DNA from: Aquabacterium sp. J223 | GTDB taxonomy: Bacteria > Pseudomonadota > Gammaproteobacteria > Burkholderiales > Burkholderiaceae_C | NCBI RefSeq assembly: GCF_024666615.1 | Contig: NZ_CP088297.1 | Coordinates: 1,302,001 to 1,366,000, forward strand | Direction: 5' to 3' | Length of the DNA stretch: 64,000 nt | Shown here: positions 46,421 through 55,903 of the stretch, piece by piece | Layout: each line of letters starts with the position of its first letter | Position numbering within the stretch: the first letter of the stretch is position 1 | Program-made: the position numbers and the translations under genes | The notes under the pieces: generated by a model | Databases searched by the model: none | What the model was told of the DNA's origin: nothing | The model's input: the letters and a program-made list of their open reading frames with translations, nothing else

Positions 46421-46624
46421 TCAGATCGGCACCTTGCGCAGCATCTCCAGACCGACGTGGCCCTCGGCGATCTCGCGCAGCGCGGTGACGCCCGGCTTGT
46501 TCTTCGTCTCCACCTTGGGCGCATGGCCCTGGCTGAGCATGCGGGCGCGGTAGGTGGCGGCGAGCACCAGCTGGAAGCGGTTGGGGATCTTGTCCAGGCA
46601 GTCTTCGACGGTGATGCGGGCCAT
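46421..46624 (-). CDS. rpoZ: RNA polymerase omega subunit
   Basis: The 67-residue protein starts [20 protein letters not shown] and contains [31 protein letters not shown], the full omega pattern. It helps fold the beta' subunit and forms part of the ppGpp site, which fits its place next to spoT. gmk is 29 bases upstream. Confidence 0.97.
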   Translation of the reverse strand: MARITVEDCLDKIPNRFQLVLAATYRARMLSQGHAPKVETKNKPGVTALREIAEGHVGLEMLRKVPI

Positions 46625-46653
46625 GGTCTTGTTTCTCGCTTGCAGCAGGTGGG

Positions 46654-47274
46654 TCAGATCAGGTCGAGCGCGGCGAACACCTGGGAACGGGCCTTGCGCT
46701 GCGCGGCGTACTTGAGCCGCTGGGAGTGGACGACGGTCTTCAGGTCGAAGAGCGCGGTCTCGAAGAGGGCATTGATGATAACAAAGTCGAAGTGGCGGGC
46801 CTGCGCCACCTCCTGGCGGGCGTTGACCATGCGCTGCTCGATCACGTCGGGTGCATCCTCGCCGCGGCGCTGCAGCCGCTGCCGCAGTTCCTCCCAGCTC
46901 GGCGGCAGGATGAAGATCAGGATGGCGTCGGGGAACAGCGTCTTGATCTGCACCGCACCCTGCCAGTCGATCTCCAGCACCACGTCCTCGCCGCGGGCGA
47001 GCCGGTGCTCGACGCCGGAGCGCGAGGTGCCGTAGAGGTTGCCGTGCACCTCCGCCCACTCGAAGAAGTCGCCGTGGTCGACCATGCGCTGGAAGGTCGG
47101 CCGGTCGACGAACCAGTACTCGCGGCCGTGCTGTTCCTGGCCGCGCGGCGGTCGGGTGGTGTGCGAGACCGACACCGCCAGGTGCGAGTCGAGTTCCAGC
47201 AGCGCCTTGACCAGGCTGGACTTGCCGGCACCGGACGGCGCCGCGACGACGAAGAGGTTGCCGGGGGTCTGCAT
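46654..47274 (-). CDS. gmk: guanylate kinase
   Basis: The 206-residue enzyme phosphorylates GMP to GDP. The P-loop is [10 protein letters not shown] (about 12-21), and the GMP-binding part is [20 protein letters not shown] with [16 protein letters not shown]. The lid and C terminus are of normal length. It is the first gene of gmk-rpoZ, conserved in Proteobacteria. Confidence 0.96.
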   Translation of the reverse strand: MQTPGNLFVVAAPSGAGKSSLVKALLELDSHLAVSVSHTTRPPRGQEQHGREYWFVDRPTFQRMVDHGDFFEWAEVHGNLYGTSRSGVEHRLARGEDVVLEIDWQGAVQIKTLFPDAILIFILPPSWEELRQRLQRRGEDAPDVIEQRMVNARQEVAQARHFDFVIINALFETALFDLKTVVHSQRLKYAAQRKARSQVFAALDLI

Positions 47275-47425
47275 CGCAGGACCTGAAGGGTCGGGGCCGC
47301 AGCGCGGCGGGCAGGGCCGCCGGGGCGGCGGTCGGGCAGTCTAGCAGTGGCCGGCGGGCCTCCGCTGCCCACTCCGTCGCATTGCACGCGGCGGCGACGG
47401 GCGGTGCGTTAGGCTGCCGACCCTC

Positions 47426-48199
47426 ATGCCGCGCCGCCCGCCGTCCCCACCGTCACCGCGTCCGTCGCCGCTGCCCGGCGTCACCCTGTCCGAGCACGAC
47501 GGCGTGCGCCACCTGCACCTGGACAGCCCGTGGATCCAGGGCTCCATGGCGGTGGCCGACCCGAACGGCCTCCACCTCGAATACGTGCAGCGCATGATGG
47601 TCTGGCTGCTGTTCACCGGCCTGGAAGGCCTGTCGCAGCGGCATGCGATGCAGTTGGGCCTGGGCGCCGCGGCGATCACCAAGTTTTGCCTGCGCCGGCT
47701 GCGCATGACGACCACGGCGGTGGAACTCAACCCGCAGGTCATCGCCGCCTGCCGCACCTGGTTCCGGCTGCCGCCCGACGACGCGCGGCTGACGGTGCTG
47801 CAGGCCGATGCGGCCGACGTGGTCGCCGACCCGGCGCGCGCCGGCAGCGTCGACGTGCTCTGCGTCGACCTCTACGACCGCGATGCCGCCGCGCCGGTGC
47901 TGGACGACGCCGCCTTCTACGCCGGTTGCCGTCGGCTGCTTGCCGATGGCGGGGTGATGACCGTCAACCTCTTCGGCCGCCACGCCAGCTTCGAGGCCAG
48001 CGCCGAGCGGGTGGTGGCCGCCTTCGGCCGCGACCAGGTCTGGTCGCTGCGGCCGACGCGGGAGGGCAACACCGTGCTGGTCGGTGCGGCGGGCGTGACG
48101 GTGCCCGACCGAGACACCCTCACCGCCCGCGCCGCGGCCATCGAACGGCGCTGCGGCCTGCCTGCGCGCAAGTGGCTGCGCATGGTGCGGCCGGTGTGA
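47426..48199 (+). CDS. spermidine-synthase-like methyltransferase-fold protein
   Basis: The 257-residue protein has a Rossmann fold of the spermidine synthase group: [35 protein letters not shown] for the nucleotide loop, [18 protein letters not shown] and [16 protein letters not shown]. The spermidine synthase catalytic Asp region (GGGDG) is replaced by LGLGAAA, so it is unlikely to make spermidine and may bind S-adenosylmethionine for another transfer. Proteins of this kind are common, single and uncharacterised in Burkholderiales. The first 17 residues are Pro/Arg-rich. It is divergent from gmk. Confidence 0.75.
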   Translation: MPRRPPSPPSPRPSPLPGVTLSEHDGVRHLHLDSPWIQGSMAVADPNGLHLEYVQRMMVWLLFTGLEGLSQRHAMQLGLGAAAITKFCLRRLRMTTTAVELNPQVIAACRTWFRLPPDDARLTVLQADAADVVADPARAGSVDVLCVDLYDRDAAAPVLDDAAFYAGCRRLLADGGVMTVNLFGRHASFEASAERVVAAFGRDQVWSLRPTREGNTVLVGAAGVTVPDRDTLTARAAAIERRCGLPARKWLRMVRPV

Positions 48200-48220
48200 C
48201 GGCCGGGCGCAGCGCGGGTC

Positions 48221-48250
48221 GCAGCCGCGCCCGCTTGGGCGGGCGGCTGC
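48221..48250. terminator. hairpin between convergent genes
   Basis: GCAGCCGCGCCCGC and GCGGGCGGCTGC pair (12 bp with a 2-base bulge) around TTGG. It lies between the methyltransferase-fold gene and the PEP-CTERM gene, 8 bases after the latter's stop. No T-run is present. Confidence 0.45.
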
Positions 48251-48258
48251 TGGGCCGG

Positions 48259-48852
48259 TCAGCGGCCCTGGCGGCGCCGGGCGGCCAGGCCCATCACGCC
48301 CAGGCCGCCGAGCAGCAGGGCATAGGTCTCCGGCTCGGGAATGGCCGTGGTGATGATCGTCACGTCGTCGATCTTCACCGCGGCGCCTGGTGCGCTGGCG
48401 AAGGCCAGCGTGTAGTCGCCGGCGGGCAGCAGGGTCAGCGTCGCGTTGATGAAGGCATCGTCCCCGTTGCCGGCGGGGCCGGGGTTGTTGACGAGGAAGG
48501 AGAAGGCGTCGCCCGGGGTGTCGGGCAGCACGGCGGTCCCGATGCTCACCAGCGCCACCGCGCCGCTGAGGTCGCCGGGCACCGAGTACCAGAAGCTCAG
48601 CTCCAGCGACGACAGGGGGGTGCTGGCGTTGAAGGTGTAGGTGGCCAGTGGTGCGACGAACAGCGGTGGGACGTCGATGACGAGCAGATAGTCGTCTCCC
48701 GAGTCGGGAATGAGCGCCCCGCCGGTGAAGGACGACCCCCCGTTGAAGTCCTCGAAGTAGGTGGTCACCGGGCCCACCGTGTTGACCACCACCGTGGCGT
48801 GTGCAGCGCCACAGGCCAGCAGGGCGGCCGCGACGATCGAATGGAGCTTCAT
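48259..48852 (-). CDS. PEP-CTERM sorted exported protein
   Basis: The 197-residue protein has a signal peptide (LHSIVAAALLACGAAHA), a beta-rich body of Gly, Asp and Ser with few charged residues, and a PEP-CTERM end: IPEPETYALLLGGLGVMGLA followed by ARRRQGR. That signal is recognised by exosortase EpsH-type systems linked to exopolysaccharide. The body (YFEDFNGGSSFTGGALIPDS) resembles carbohydrate-binding jelly-roll parts of other PEP-CTERM proteins. No exosortase gene is in the window, so it must lie elsewhere. It is convergent with the methyltransferase-fold gene. Confidence 0.85.
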   Translation of the reverse strand: MKLHSIVAAALLACGAAHATVVVNTVGPVTTYFEDFNGGSSFTGGALIPDSGDDYLLVIDVPPLFVAPLATYTFNASTPLSSLELSFWYSVPGDLSGAVALVSIGTAVLPDTPGDAFSFLVNNPGPAGNGDDAFINATLTLLPAGDYTLAFASAPGAAVKIDDVTIITTAIPEPETYALLLGGLGVMGLAARRRQGR

Positions 48853-49058
48853 GGCAAGCCCTCCCCCTGAGGTTCTGTTGGAATGACGATCAGCCCGGCG
48901 GCGCCAGCCGCGCGTTCGGCACGGCAGCTTACGAAACGAATTGGCACGGGCAAAGGGGGCGAACGGTGTCCCCCCTTGTTTCAGGTGTGCCGTGAGGGGG
49001 GCTGCGGCGGCCCATTTCCGCGCATTGCCGGGTCGGGGAGGGCGCTAGCATCGCCGGC

Positions 49059-50899
49059 ATGCCCTCCGTCTCTGCCGCCGCGCCCGCGGTTGCGCCCCCG
49101 GCCCCGGCCCACAAACCGCGTCGCCCCCCATCCCCGGGGACGGCTGGATTGGCGAGCGCTGCTGCAGGGCCTGCTCGACGACGGGGTGATCAGCGCCGAC
49201 GACGCCGACCGGGTGACGCGCCGCTTCGGCGCCGGCGATTCGCGCCAGCACCCGCTGGTGCGGCTGGGCCAGGCCGGCCTGACGCAGCAGGGCAGCGGCC
49301 GGGCACTGGACACCGAGGCGCTGACCGAATGGCTGGCGCGCTGGGCGGGGCTGCCCTACCTGCGCATCGACCCCCCTCAAGCTGGACGTCGGCCGGGTGG
49401 CCGAGGTGATGTCGGTGCAGTACGCGGAAGCCCGCCACGTGCTGCCGGTGCTGGTCGGCCCGACCGAGGTCACGCTGGCCACCAGCGAGCCCTTCGACCT
49501 GGGCTGGCTGCCGGAGATCGAGGCCCACACCCGCAAGGCGCTGAAGCTGGTGGTCGCCAGCCCGCTGGAGCTGCAGCGCTACACCACCGAGTTCTACACG
49601 CTGGCCCGCTCGGTGCGTGCGGCGCAGAAGAACGGCGAGAGCTCCGGCCTCGCCAGCTTCGAGCAGCTGGTCGAACTGGGCCGGTCCAACAAGCAGCTCG
49701 ACGCCAACGACCAGGGCGTGGTGCAGGTGGTCGACTGGCTGTGGCAGTACGCCTTCGACCAGCGGGCCAGCGACATCCACCTGGAGCCGCGGCGGGAGCT
49801 CGGCGTCATCCGCTTCCGCATCGACGGCGTGCTGCACACCGTCTACCAGGTGCCGCTGCAGGTGATGAACGCGATGACCGCGCGCATCAAGCTGCTCGGC
49901 CGCATGGACGTGGTGGAGAAGCGCCGGCCGCTGGACGGCCGCATCAAGACCCGCCGCCCCGACCTGGCCGGGCAGCCCGGCGGCGAGGTGGAGATGCGCC
50001 TGGCCACGCTGCCCACCGCCTTCGGCGAGAAGATGGTGATGCGCATCTTCGACCCCGACACCGTGGTCAAGAGCACCGACGCGTTGGGCTTCTCCAGCCA
50101 TGATGCCCAGCGCTGGGGCGAGCTGATCGCACGCCCGCACGGCATCATCCTGGTCACCGGCCCCACCGGCTCCGGCAAGACCACCACCCTGTACGCCACG
50201 CTCAAGCGCCTGGCCACCGACGAGGTCAACGTCTGCACCATCGAGGACCCGATCGAGATGGTGGAGCCGGCGCTGAACCAGACGCAGGTGCAGCCGGCGC
50301 TGGACTTCAATTTCGCCGAGGGCCTGCGCGCGCTCATGCGGCAGGACCCGGACATCATCATGGTCGGCGAGATCCGCGACCTGGCCACGGCGGAGATGGC
50401 CATCCAGGCGGCGCTCACCGGCCACCTGGTGTTCTCCACCCTGCACACCAACGACGCGGCCTCGGCCATCACCCGCCTGGCCGACCTGGGCGTGCCGCCC
50501 TACCTGATCGGCGCCACCGTCAACGGGGTGCTGGCGCAGCGGCTGGCGCGCACGCTCTGTCCGGCCTGCAAGGCGCGCGACGACGGCACCCCCCGCGAGG
50601 CGCTGGACGAGGTGGTCAAGCCCTGGCGGTTGAAGGGGGGCGTGCGGCCGTACAAGCCGGTGGGCTGCCTGGAGTGCCGGCACACCGGCTACCGCGGCCG
50701 CGCCGGGCTGTACGAGCTGATGTGCCTGACCGACGCCGCCCGTCGCCACATCCATCCGCGCATGGACGTCGACGCCCTGCGCCGCCAGGCGGTGGCCGAC
50801 GGCATGCACCCGCTGCGCCTGGCGGGCGCCATGAAGGTCGCCGAGGGGCTGACCACGCTGGAGGAGGTGCTGCGCACCACCCCGGCGTGGGAGTCCTGA
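49059..50899 (+). pseudogene. GspE/PilB-type secretion ATPase, two frameshifts in its first third
   Basis: The last 500 residues are a clean GspE/PulE ATPase: Walker A GPTGSGKTTTLYATLK, Asp box CTIEDPIEMVEPALNQTQV, Walker B DPDIIMVGEIRD, His box TGHLVFSTLHTNDAAS and a zinc site CPAC...CLEC. The N-terminal part is split over three frames. Removing one C from the C6 run 49124-49129 joins MPSVSAAAPAVAPP to RGRLDWRALLQGLLDDGV; removing one C from the C6 run 49371-49376 joins PYLRIDP to LKLDVGRVAEVMSVQ. The corrected protein has 612 residues, the family length. Other type II secretion or type IV pilus genes are absent, so its system is unknown. The shifts are probably sequencing errors. Confidence 0.85.
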
Positions 50900-50912
50900 C
50901 CCGCCCCCGCCG

Positions 50913-52034
50913 ATGGACCACATCGACACGCTCGTGATCGGCGCCGGCGTGGTCGGCCTGGCCTGCGCGCGCAGCCTGGCCCGGGCCGGCCGCGAGGTGG
51001 TCGTCGTCGAGCGCGAGACCGCCTTCGGCACCGGCGCCAGCGCGCGCAACAGCGAGGTGATCCACGCCGGGCTGTACTACGCCACCGGGTCGAACAAGGC
51101 GCGGCTGTGCGTGGCGGGGCGCGATGCGCTGTACGCCTTCTGCGCCGAGCGGGGCATCGCGCACCGGCGCTGCGGCAAGCTCATCGTGGCGGTGGACGAA
51201 GGGCAACTGCCGGCGCTGGCGGCGCTGCACGCCACCGCCCATGCCAACGGCGTGGTCGACGTGCAGCGGCTGTCCGCCGAACAGGCGAGGGCGATGGAGC
51301 CGGAACTCCACTGCGTGGCCGGGCTCTGGTCGCCGTCCACCGGCATCGTCGACAGCCACGGCCTGATGCTGTCGTTGCTGGCCGATGCGCAGGCGCACGG
51401 CGCCGTGCTGGCGCTGGACGGCGAGGTGCAGCGGCTGACCGCGCTGCCCGGCGGCGGCTTCGAAGTCGAGGTCGCCGGCGACCCGGCCATGACGCTGCAG
51501 GCGCAACGGGTGGTCAACGCCGGCGGCCTCTTCGCACCGGAGATCGCCGCCCGCACGCAGGGCCTGGGGGCCGAGCACGTGCCCACGCCCGGCTGGTGCA
51601 AGGGCAGCTATTTCTCGCTGGCCGGCCGCTCGCCGTTCTCGCGGCTGGTCTACCCCATGCACAGCGGCGCCTGGCTCGGCGTGCACCTCACGCTGGACCT
51701 GCAGGGCCAGGCCCGTTTCGGCCCGGATGCCGAATGGCTGCCCGACGACACCGATCCGCGCACCATCGACTACCGGGTCGACCCGCAGCGGGCCGAGGTG
51801 TTCTACGGTGCCATCCGTCGCTGGTGGCCGGGCCTGCCCGACGGGGCGCTGCAGCCGGCCTACGCCGGCGTGCGGCCGAAGATCCACCGCCGGCACGAAC
51901 CGGCGCCGGACTTCCGGCTCGACGGTCCGCAGCGGCATGGCCTGCCGGGGCTGGTCAACCTGCTCGGCATCGAGTCGCCCGGCCTCACCGCGTCGCTGGC
52001 CATCGGCGACCAGGTCGCCGCGCTGCTGGCCTGA
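50913..52034 (+). CDS. FAD-dependent oxidoreductase of the L-2-hydroxyglutarate oxidase group
   Basis: The 373-residue DAO-family flavoprotein has the FAD site [18 protein letters not shown] (about 9-26). [21 protein letters not shown] is the strong signature of the LhgO group, and [20 protein letters not shown] is the typical C terminus. The reaction is probably oxidation of a 2-hydroxy acid to a 2-oxo acid with electrons to quinone or oxygen. It follows gspE by 13 bases with no clear functional link, and is convergent with the amidohydrolase. Confidence 0.85.
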   Translation: MDHIDTLVIGAGVVGLACARSLARAGREVVVVERETAFGTGASARNSEVIHAGLYYATGSNKARLCVAGRDALYAFCAERGIAHRRCGKLIVAVDEGQLPALAALHATAHANGVVDVQRLSAEQARAMEPELHCVAGLWSPSTGIVDSHGLMLSLLADAQAHGAVLALDGEVQRLTALPGGGFEVEVAGDPAMTLQAQRVVNAGGLFAPEIAARTQGLGAEHVPTPGWCKGSYFSLAGRSPFSRLVYPMHSGAWLGVHLTLDLQGQARFGPDAEWLPDDTDPRTIDYRVDPQRAEVFYGAIRRWWPGLPDGALQPAYAGVRPKIHRRHEPAPDFRLDGPQRHGLPGLVNLLGIESPGLTASLAIGDQVAALLA

Positions 52035-52038
52035 GGTT

Positions 52039-52944
52039 CTAGGCGGCCGCTGGAGGCGCCGTCTCACCCTTCGGCGCATAGGGCCCGATCTTCAGCAGCC
52101 GCATCGCGTTGTCCTTCTGGATCAGCGGCTTGACCTCCGGCCTGAAGCCCGCTTCCTCGTAGTCCTTCATCCACCGGTCGGGCGTGATGAGCGGGAAGTC
52201 GCTGCCGAAGAGCATGCGGTCCTTGAGCAGCGTGTTGGCGTATTGGATGAGCTGCGCCGGAAAATACTTCGGGCTCCAGCCCGACAGGTCGATCCAGATG
52301 TTCGGCTTGTGCATGGCCAGCGAGATCGCCTCGTCCTGCCACGGCCAGCTCGGGTGGGCGACCACGATCTGCATGTCGGGGAAGGCGATGGCCACGTCCT
52401 CCAGCAGCATCGGGTTGCTGTTCTGCAGCCGCAGGCCGCCGCCGCAGCGCATGCCCGAGCCGATGCCCGAATGGCCGCTGTGGAAGATGGCCGGCAACTG
52501 GTACTCGGCAATCACCTCGTAGAGTGGCCAGGCCATCTTGTCGGCCGGCTCGAACCCCTGCACCGTGGGGTGGAACTTGAAGCCCTTGACGCCGTGTTCC
52601 TCGATCAGCCGCCGCACCTCGCGTGCGCCCATCTTCCCCTTGTGCGGGTCGACGCTGCCGAAGGCGATCATGATGTCCGGGTTCTTCTGCGCCGCCTCGG
52701 CGATCTCCTCGTTGGGGATGCGGCGCCGGCCGAGCTGGGCCTCGGCGTCGACGCTGAACATCACGAAGCCGACCTTGCGCTCGCGGTAGTAGGCCAGCGT
52801 CTCGTCCATCGTCGGACGGCGGCTGGAGCGGAAGTACTTGTCCGCCGCGCGGTCGTACTCCTCGCCGTAGCTGTCGAAGGGGTTCCAGCACGACACCTCC
52901 AGGTGGGTGTGGGTGTCGATGGCGATCAGGTCGTCGGTGTTCAA
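52039..52944 (-). CDS. ACMSD-type amidohydrolase of the hydroxycinnamate cluster
   Basis: The 301-residue metal-dependent hydrolase or decarboxylase has the opening IDTHTHLE (HxH metal pair), GFKFHPTVQGFEP, HSGHSG, VVAHPSWPWQDEA and the late Asp in LFGSDFPLI, all as in the amidohydro_2 / ACMSD family. That family includes decarboxylases of aromatic acids and hydrolases of ring-derived intermediates. It lies divergent from the crotonase and feruloyl-CoA synthase genes, with 220 bases between, and probably acts on a related aromatic compound; the exact reaction is not known. Confidence 0.8.
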   Translation of the reverse strand: MNTDDLIAIDTHTHLEVSCWNPFDSYGEEYDRAADKYFRSSRRPTMDETLAYYRERKVGFVMFSVDAEAQLGRRRIPNEEIAEAAQKNPDIMIAFGSVDPHKGKMGAREVRRLIEEHGVKGFKFHPTVQGFEPADKMAWPLYEVIAEYQLPAIFHSGHSGIGSGMRCGGGLRLQNSNPMLLEDVAIAFPDMQIVVAHPSWPWQDEAISLAMHKPNIWIDLSGWSPKYFPAQLIQYANTLLKDRMLFGSDFPLITPDRWMKDYEEAGFRPEVKPLIQKDNAMRLLKIGPYAPKGETAPPAAA

Positions 52945-53130
52945 GGCGGTCCCCTGCGGGCGGTGCTGATGGTTGAATTATTGAAGCATTACGACCGCTT
53001 GGCGAGCCCGCGCGACGCGTGATCGCGCCCGGCCATGGATCGTGAAAGCGACAACACGTGCAAAGGATTGGAGGTCGCGGAGCGGGCAGGCGACAGCGGG
53101 TAATCCCGTATGTCGCAGGCCTGGCAACTG

Positions 53131-53149
53131 ATTAGAGTATTTAAGTAAT
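53131..53149. promoter_or_regulatory. AT-rich dyad before the crotonase gene, possible MarR operator or promoter
   Basis: ATTAGAGTATTTAAGTAAT has ATTA/TAAT ends in dyad symmetry and a -10-like centre, 15 bases before the crotonase ATG. It stands out in this GC-rich DNA. A second AT-rich stretch (TTGAATTATTGAA, 52973-52985) lies before the divergent amidohydrolase. The MarR gene of the cluster (56908) is a natural candidate to bind here. This is an inference. Confidence 0.4.
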
Positions 53150-53164
53150 TTCCCGAGGCCCGCC

Positions 53165-53992
53165 ATGCCCACATCTCCTGCCGATTCCTTTGTCCCCGTG
53201 GACGGCCTGCTCGGCACACTGCCCCTGGTGGCGGTGTCGGTCGACGGCCCGGTGCTGCAGCTGCGCCTGAACCGCCCGGCCAAGCGCAACGCGATCAACG
53301 ACGACCTGATCAAGCAGGTCCACACCGTCTTCATCAACCTGCCGAAGGAGGTGCGGGCGGTGGTGCTCAGCGGCGCCGGCGACCACTTCTGCGCCGGGCT
53401 GGACCTGTCGGAGCTGGCCGAGCGCAGCGCGATCGAAGGCGCGCTGCACTCGCGCACCTGGCATGCGTGTTTCGACGACATCCAGTACGGCCGCGTGCCG
53501 GTGGTGGCGGCGCTGCACGGCGCGGTGGTCGGCGGCGGGCTGGAGATCGCCTCGGCCTGCCACATCCGCGTGGCGGACGACTCGGCCTACTTCGGGTTTC
53601 CCGAGGGGCAGCGCGGCATCTTCGTCGGCGGCGGCGGCTCGGTGCGCGTGCCGCGGCTGATGGGCGCCGCCCGCATGGCCGACATGATGCTCACCGGCCG
53701 CGTGCTCAACGCCGACGAGGGCGAGCGGGTGGGCCTGTGCACCTACCGGGTGCCGGCAGGTGGTGCGGTGGACAAGGCGGTGGAATTGGCGCGCCGGATC
53801 GCGCAGAACGCGCCGCTGTCCACCTTCGCGGTGATGCAGGCGCTGCCCCGCATCGCCGACCTGCCGCCGGCGGAGGGCCTGTTCCTCGAATCGTTGATGG
53901 CCGGCATGGCGCAGGGGGACGACGCGGCCAAGGAGCGCCTGCGCGCCTTCCTGTCGGGCAAGGCGGGCAAGGTGAAGCCGGAGGGCGCGTGA
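53165..53992 (+). CDS. crotonase family enzyme (enoyl-CoA hydratase type)
   Basis: The 275-residue protein has the crotonase core: LRLNRPAKRNAINDDLI, the oxyanion loop GAGDHFCAGLDLSELAE, and GAVVGGGLEIASACHIRVA, with the catalytic Glu in GGGLE and a second Glu in FGFPEGQRGI. With the feruloyl-CoA synthase directly downstream it most likely hydrates or cleaves the hydroxycinnamoyl-CoA product, as Ech does in ferulate use. It is not a close match to the classical feruloyl-CoA hydratase/lyase by eye, so the exact reaction is open. Its TGA overlaps the next ATG (TGATG). Confidence 0.83.
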   Translation: MPTSPADSFVPVDGLLGTLPLVAVSVDGPVLQLRLNRPAKRNAINDDLIKQVHTVFINLPKEVRAVVLSGAGDHFCAGLDLSELAERSAIEGALHSRTWHACFDDIQYGRVPVVAALHGAVVGGGLEIASACHIRVADDSAYFGFPEGQRGIFVGGGGSVRVPRLMGAARMADMMLTGRVLNADEGERVGLCTYRVPAGGAVDKAVELARRIAQNAPLSTFAVMQALPRIADLPPAEGLFLESLMAGMAQGDDAAKERLRAFLSGKAGKVKPEGA

Positions 53993-55854
53993 TGGCCGCC
54001 GGGAACTACAGGGCGGCCAGCATCGGCGGCTGCCTGGAGGCGGTGCTGGAGCCGCGGGCGGACGGCAGCGCGGTGCTGCGCTCCACCGAGTCCCTGCAGC
54101 CCTATCCCCGGCGCCTGACCGACCGGCTCGAGCACTGGGCCGCCGAGGCACCCGAGCGCACGCTGGCGGCCAAGCGGGTGGCCGGCGGCGACTGGCGGCG
54201 CATCTCCTTCGCCGAGATGCTCGACCGCGTGCAGCGCGTCGGCCAGGCGCTGGCCGCCCGTGGCCTGTCGCCCGAGCGGCCGGTGGCCATCCTGTCGGAC
54301 AACGACCTCGAGCACCTGACGCTGGCGCTGGCCTGCATGTGGGTGGGGGTGCCGTTCGCGCCGGTCTCGCCGGCGTACTCGCTGGTGTCGCAGGACTACG
54401 GCAAGCTGCGTCACATCCTGGGCGTCATCACCCCCGGGCTGGTGTTCGCCTCGCACGCCGGCCCCTTCGCGAAGGCGATCGAGGCGGTGGTGCCGGCCGA
54501 CGTGGAGCTGGTGTTCACCGAAGGCGCGATCGCCGGCCGCCGCTGCACGTCGTTCGACGCGCTGCTCGCCACCGTGCCCGGGGCCGAGGGCGCGGCCGCG
54601 CACGACCAGGTCGGCCCGGACACCATCGCCAAGTTCCTCTTCACCTCCGGCTCGACGAAGAACCCCAAGGGCGTGGTCAACACCCAGCGCATGCTGTGTT
54701 CCAACCAGCAGATGACGGCGCAGTGCATGAAGGTGCTCACCGAAGAGCCGCCGGTGCTGGTCGACTGGCTGCCCTGGAACCACACCTTCGGCGGCAACCA
54801 GAACGTCGGGCTGGTGGTCTACCACGGCGGCACGCTGTACATCGACGAGGGCAAGCCCACCGCCGCCGGCATCGCCGAGACGCTGCGCAACCTGCGCGAG
54901 ATCTCCCCCACCATCTACTTCAACGTGCCCAAGGGGCTGGACGAGATCGCCAGCGCCATGGAGCACGACGACGTGCTGCGCGAGCGCTTCTTCGCCCGCG
55001 TCAAGGCCTTCATGTTCGCCGGCGCCGGCCTGTCGCAGGCCACCTGGGACCGGCTCGACCGGCTGGCCGAAACCACCATCGGCGAGCGCGTCAGCGTCTT
55101 CACCGGCCTGGGCATGACGGAGACCGCGCCGTCCTGCACCTTCGCGCTGACGCCGGACGTGCAGTCCGGCCACGTCGACCTGCCGGCGCCGGGGGTCGAG
55201 GTCAAGCTGGTGCCCGACGGCCTGGGCGAGCATGGCAAGACCGAGGTGCGCTTCCGCGGCCCCAACGTCATGCCCGGCTACTGGCGTGCGCCCGAGCAGA
55301 CCGCCGAAGCCTTCGACGAGGAGGGCTTCTACCGCACCGGCGACGCGGTGAAGTGGATCGACCCGGCGAACCCTGGCAAGGGCCTGATGTTCGACGGCCG
55401 CATCGCCGAGGACTTCAAGCTCGGCACCGGCACCTTCGTCAGCGTCGGCCCGCTGCGCGCGCGCGCGGCGCTGGAAGGGGCGCCGCTGGTGCAGGACTCG
55501 GTGGCCACCGGCCTCAACCGCGGCGAAGTCGGCCTGCTGGTCTTCCCGCGTCCCGACGAATGCCGTGCGCTGGCCGGCGTCGACCGGTCGATGCCGATGG
55601 CGGAGGTGCTGCGGCAGCCGCCGGTGCGTGCGTTCTTCCAGGGACTGGTCGACCGGTTGTGGGCCGCGGGCACCGGCAGTGCCAACCGGGTGGCCCGGTT
55701 GCATGTCATGCTGGAGCCGCCGCAGATCGACCGCGGCGAGATCACCGACAAGGGCTCGATCAACCAGCGCGCGGTGCTCGCTTGCCGCGCCGACCTGGTG
55801 AACGCCCTGTACGACGCCCCCGACACGCTGGACGTTTTCTTCCCAGGGCGCTGA
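53992..55854 (+). CDS. feruloyl-CoA synthase (hydroxycinnamate-CoA ligase)
   Basis: The 620-residue ANL-superfamily enzyme activates ferulate or similar hydroxycinnamates with ATP and CoA. The P-loop is LFTSGSTKNPKGVVNTQRML, followed by VDWLPWNHTFGGNQNVGL and GGTLYIDEGKPT, which are special to the feruloyl-CoA synthase subgroup. A5 (GLGMTETAPS), A7 (FYRTGDAVKW) and the hinge (FDGRIAEDFKLGTGTFVSVG) are intact. The late Lys is in ITDKGSINQR. It is translationally coupled to the crotonase. No vanillin dehydrogenase is in the window. Confidence 0.88.
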   Translation: MAAGNYRAASIGGCLEAVLEPRADGSAVLRSTESLQPYPRRLTDRLEHWAAEAPERTLAAKRVAGGDWRRISFAEMLDRVQRVGQALAARGLSPERPVAILSDNDLEHLTLALACMWVGVPFAPVSPAYSLVSQDYGKLRHILGVITPGLVFASHAGPFAKAIEAVVPADVELVFTEGAIAGRRCTSFDALLATVPGAEGAAAHDQVGPDTIAKFLFTSGSTKNPKGVVNTQRMLCSNQQMTAQCMKVLTEEPPVLVDWLPWNHTFGGNQNVGLVVYHGGTLYIDEGKPTAAGIAETLRNLREISPTIYFNVPKGLDEIASAMEHDDVLRERFFARVKAFMFAGAGLSQATWDRLDRLAETTIGERVSVFTGLGMTETAPSCTFALTPDVQSGHVDLPAPGVEVKLVPDGLGEHGKTEVRFRGPNVMPGYWRAPEQTAEAFDEEGFYRTGDAVKWIDPANPGKGLMFDGRIAEDFKLGTGTFVSVGPLRARAALEGAPLVQDSVATGLNRGEVGLLVFPRPDECRALAGVDRSMPMAEVLRQPPVRAFFQGLVDRLWAAGTGSANRVARLHVMLEPPQIDRGEITDKGSINQRAVLACRADLVNALYDAPDTLDVFFPGR

Positions 55855-55903
55855 CCGGCCCGAGACCGGCCGCCCGCCTTTCAGCTGATCCACAGGAGAC
55901 GAG

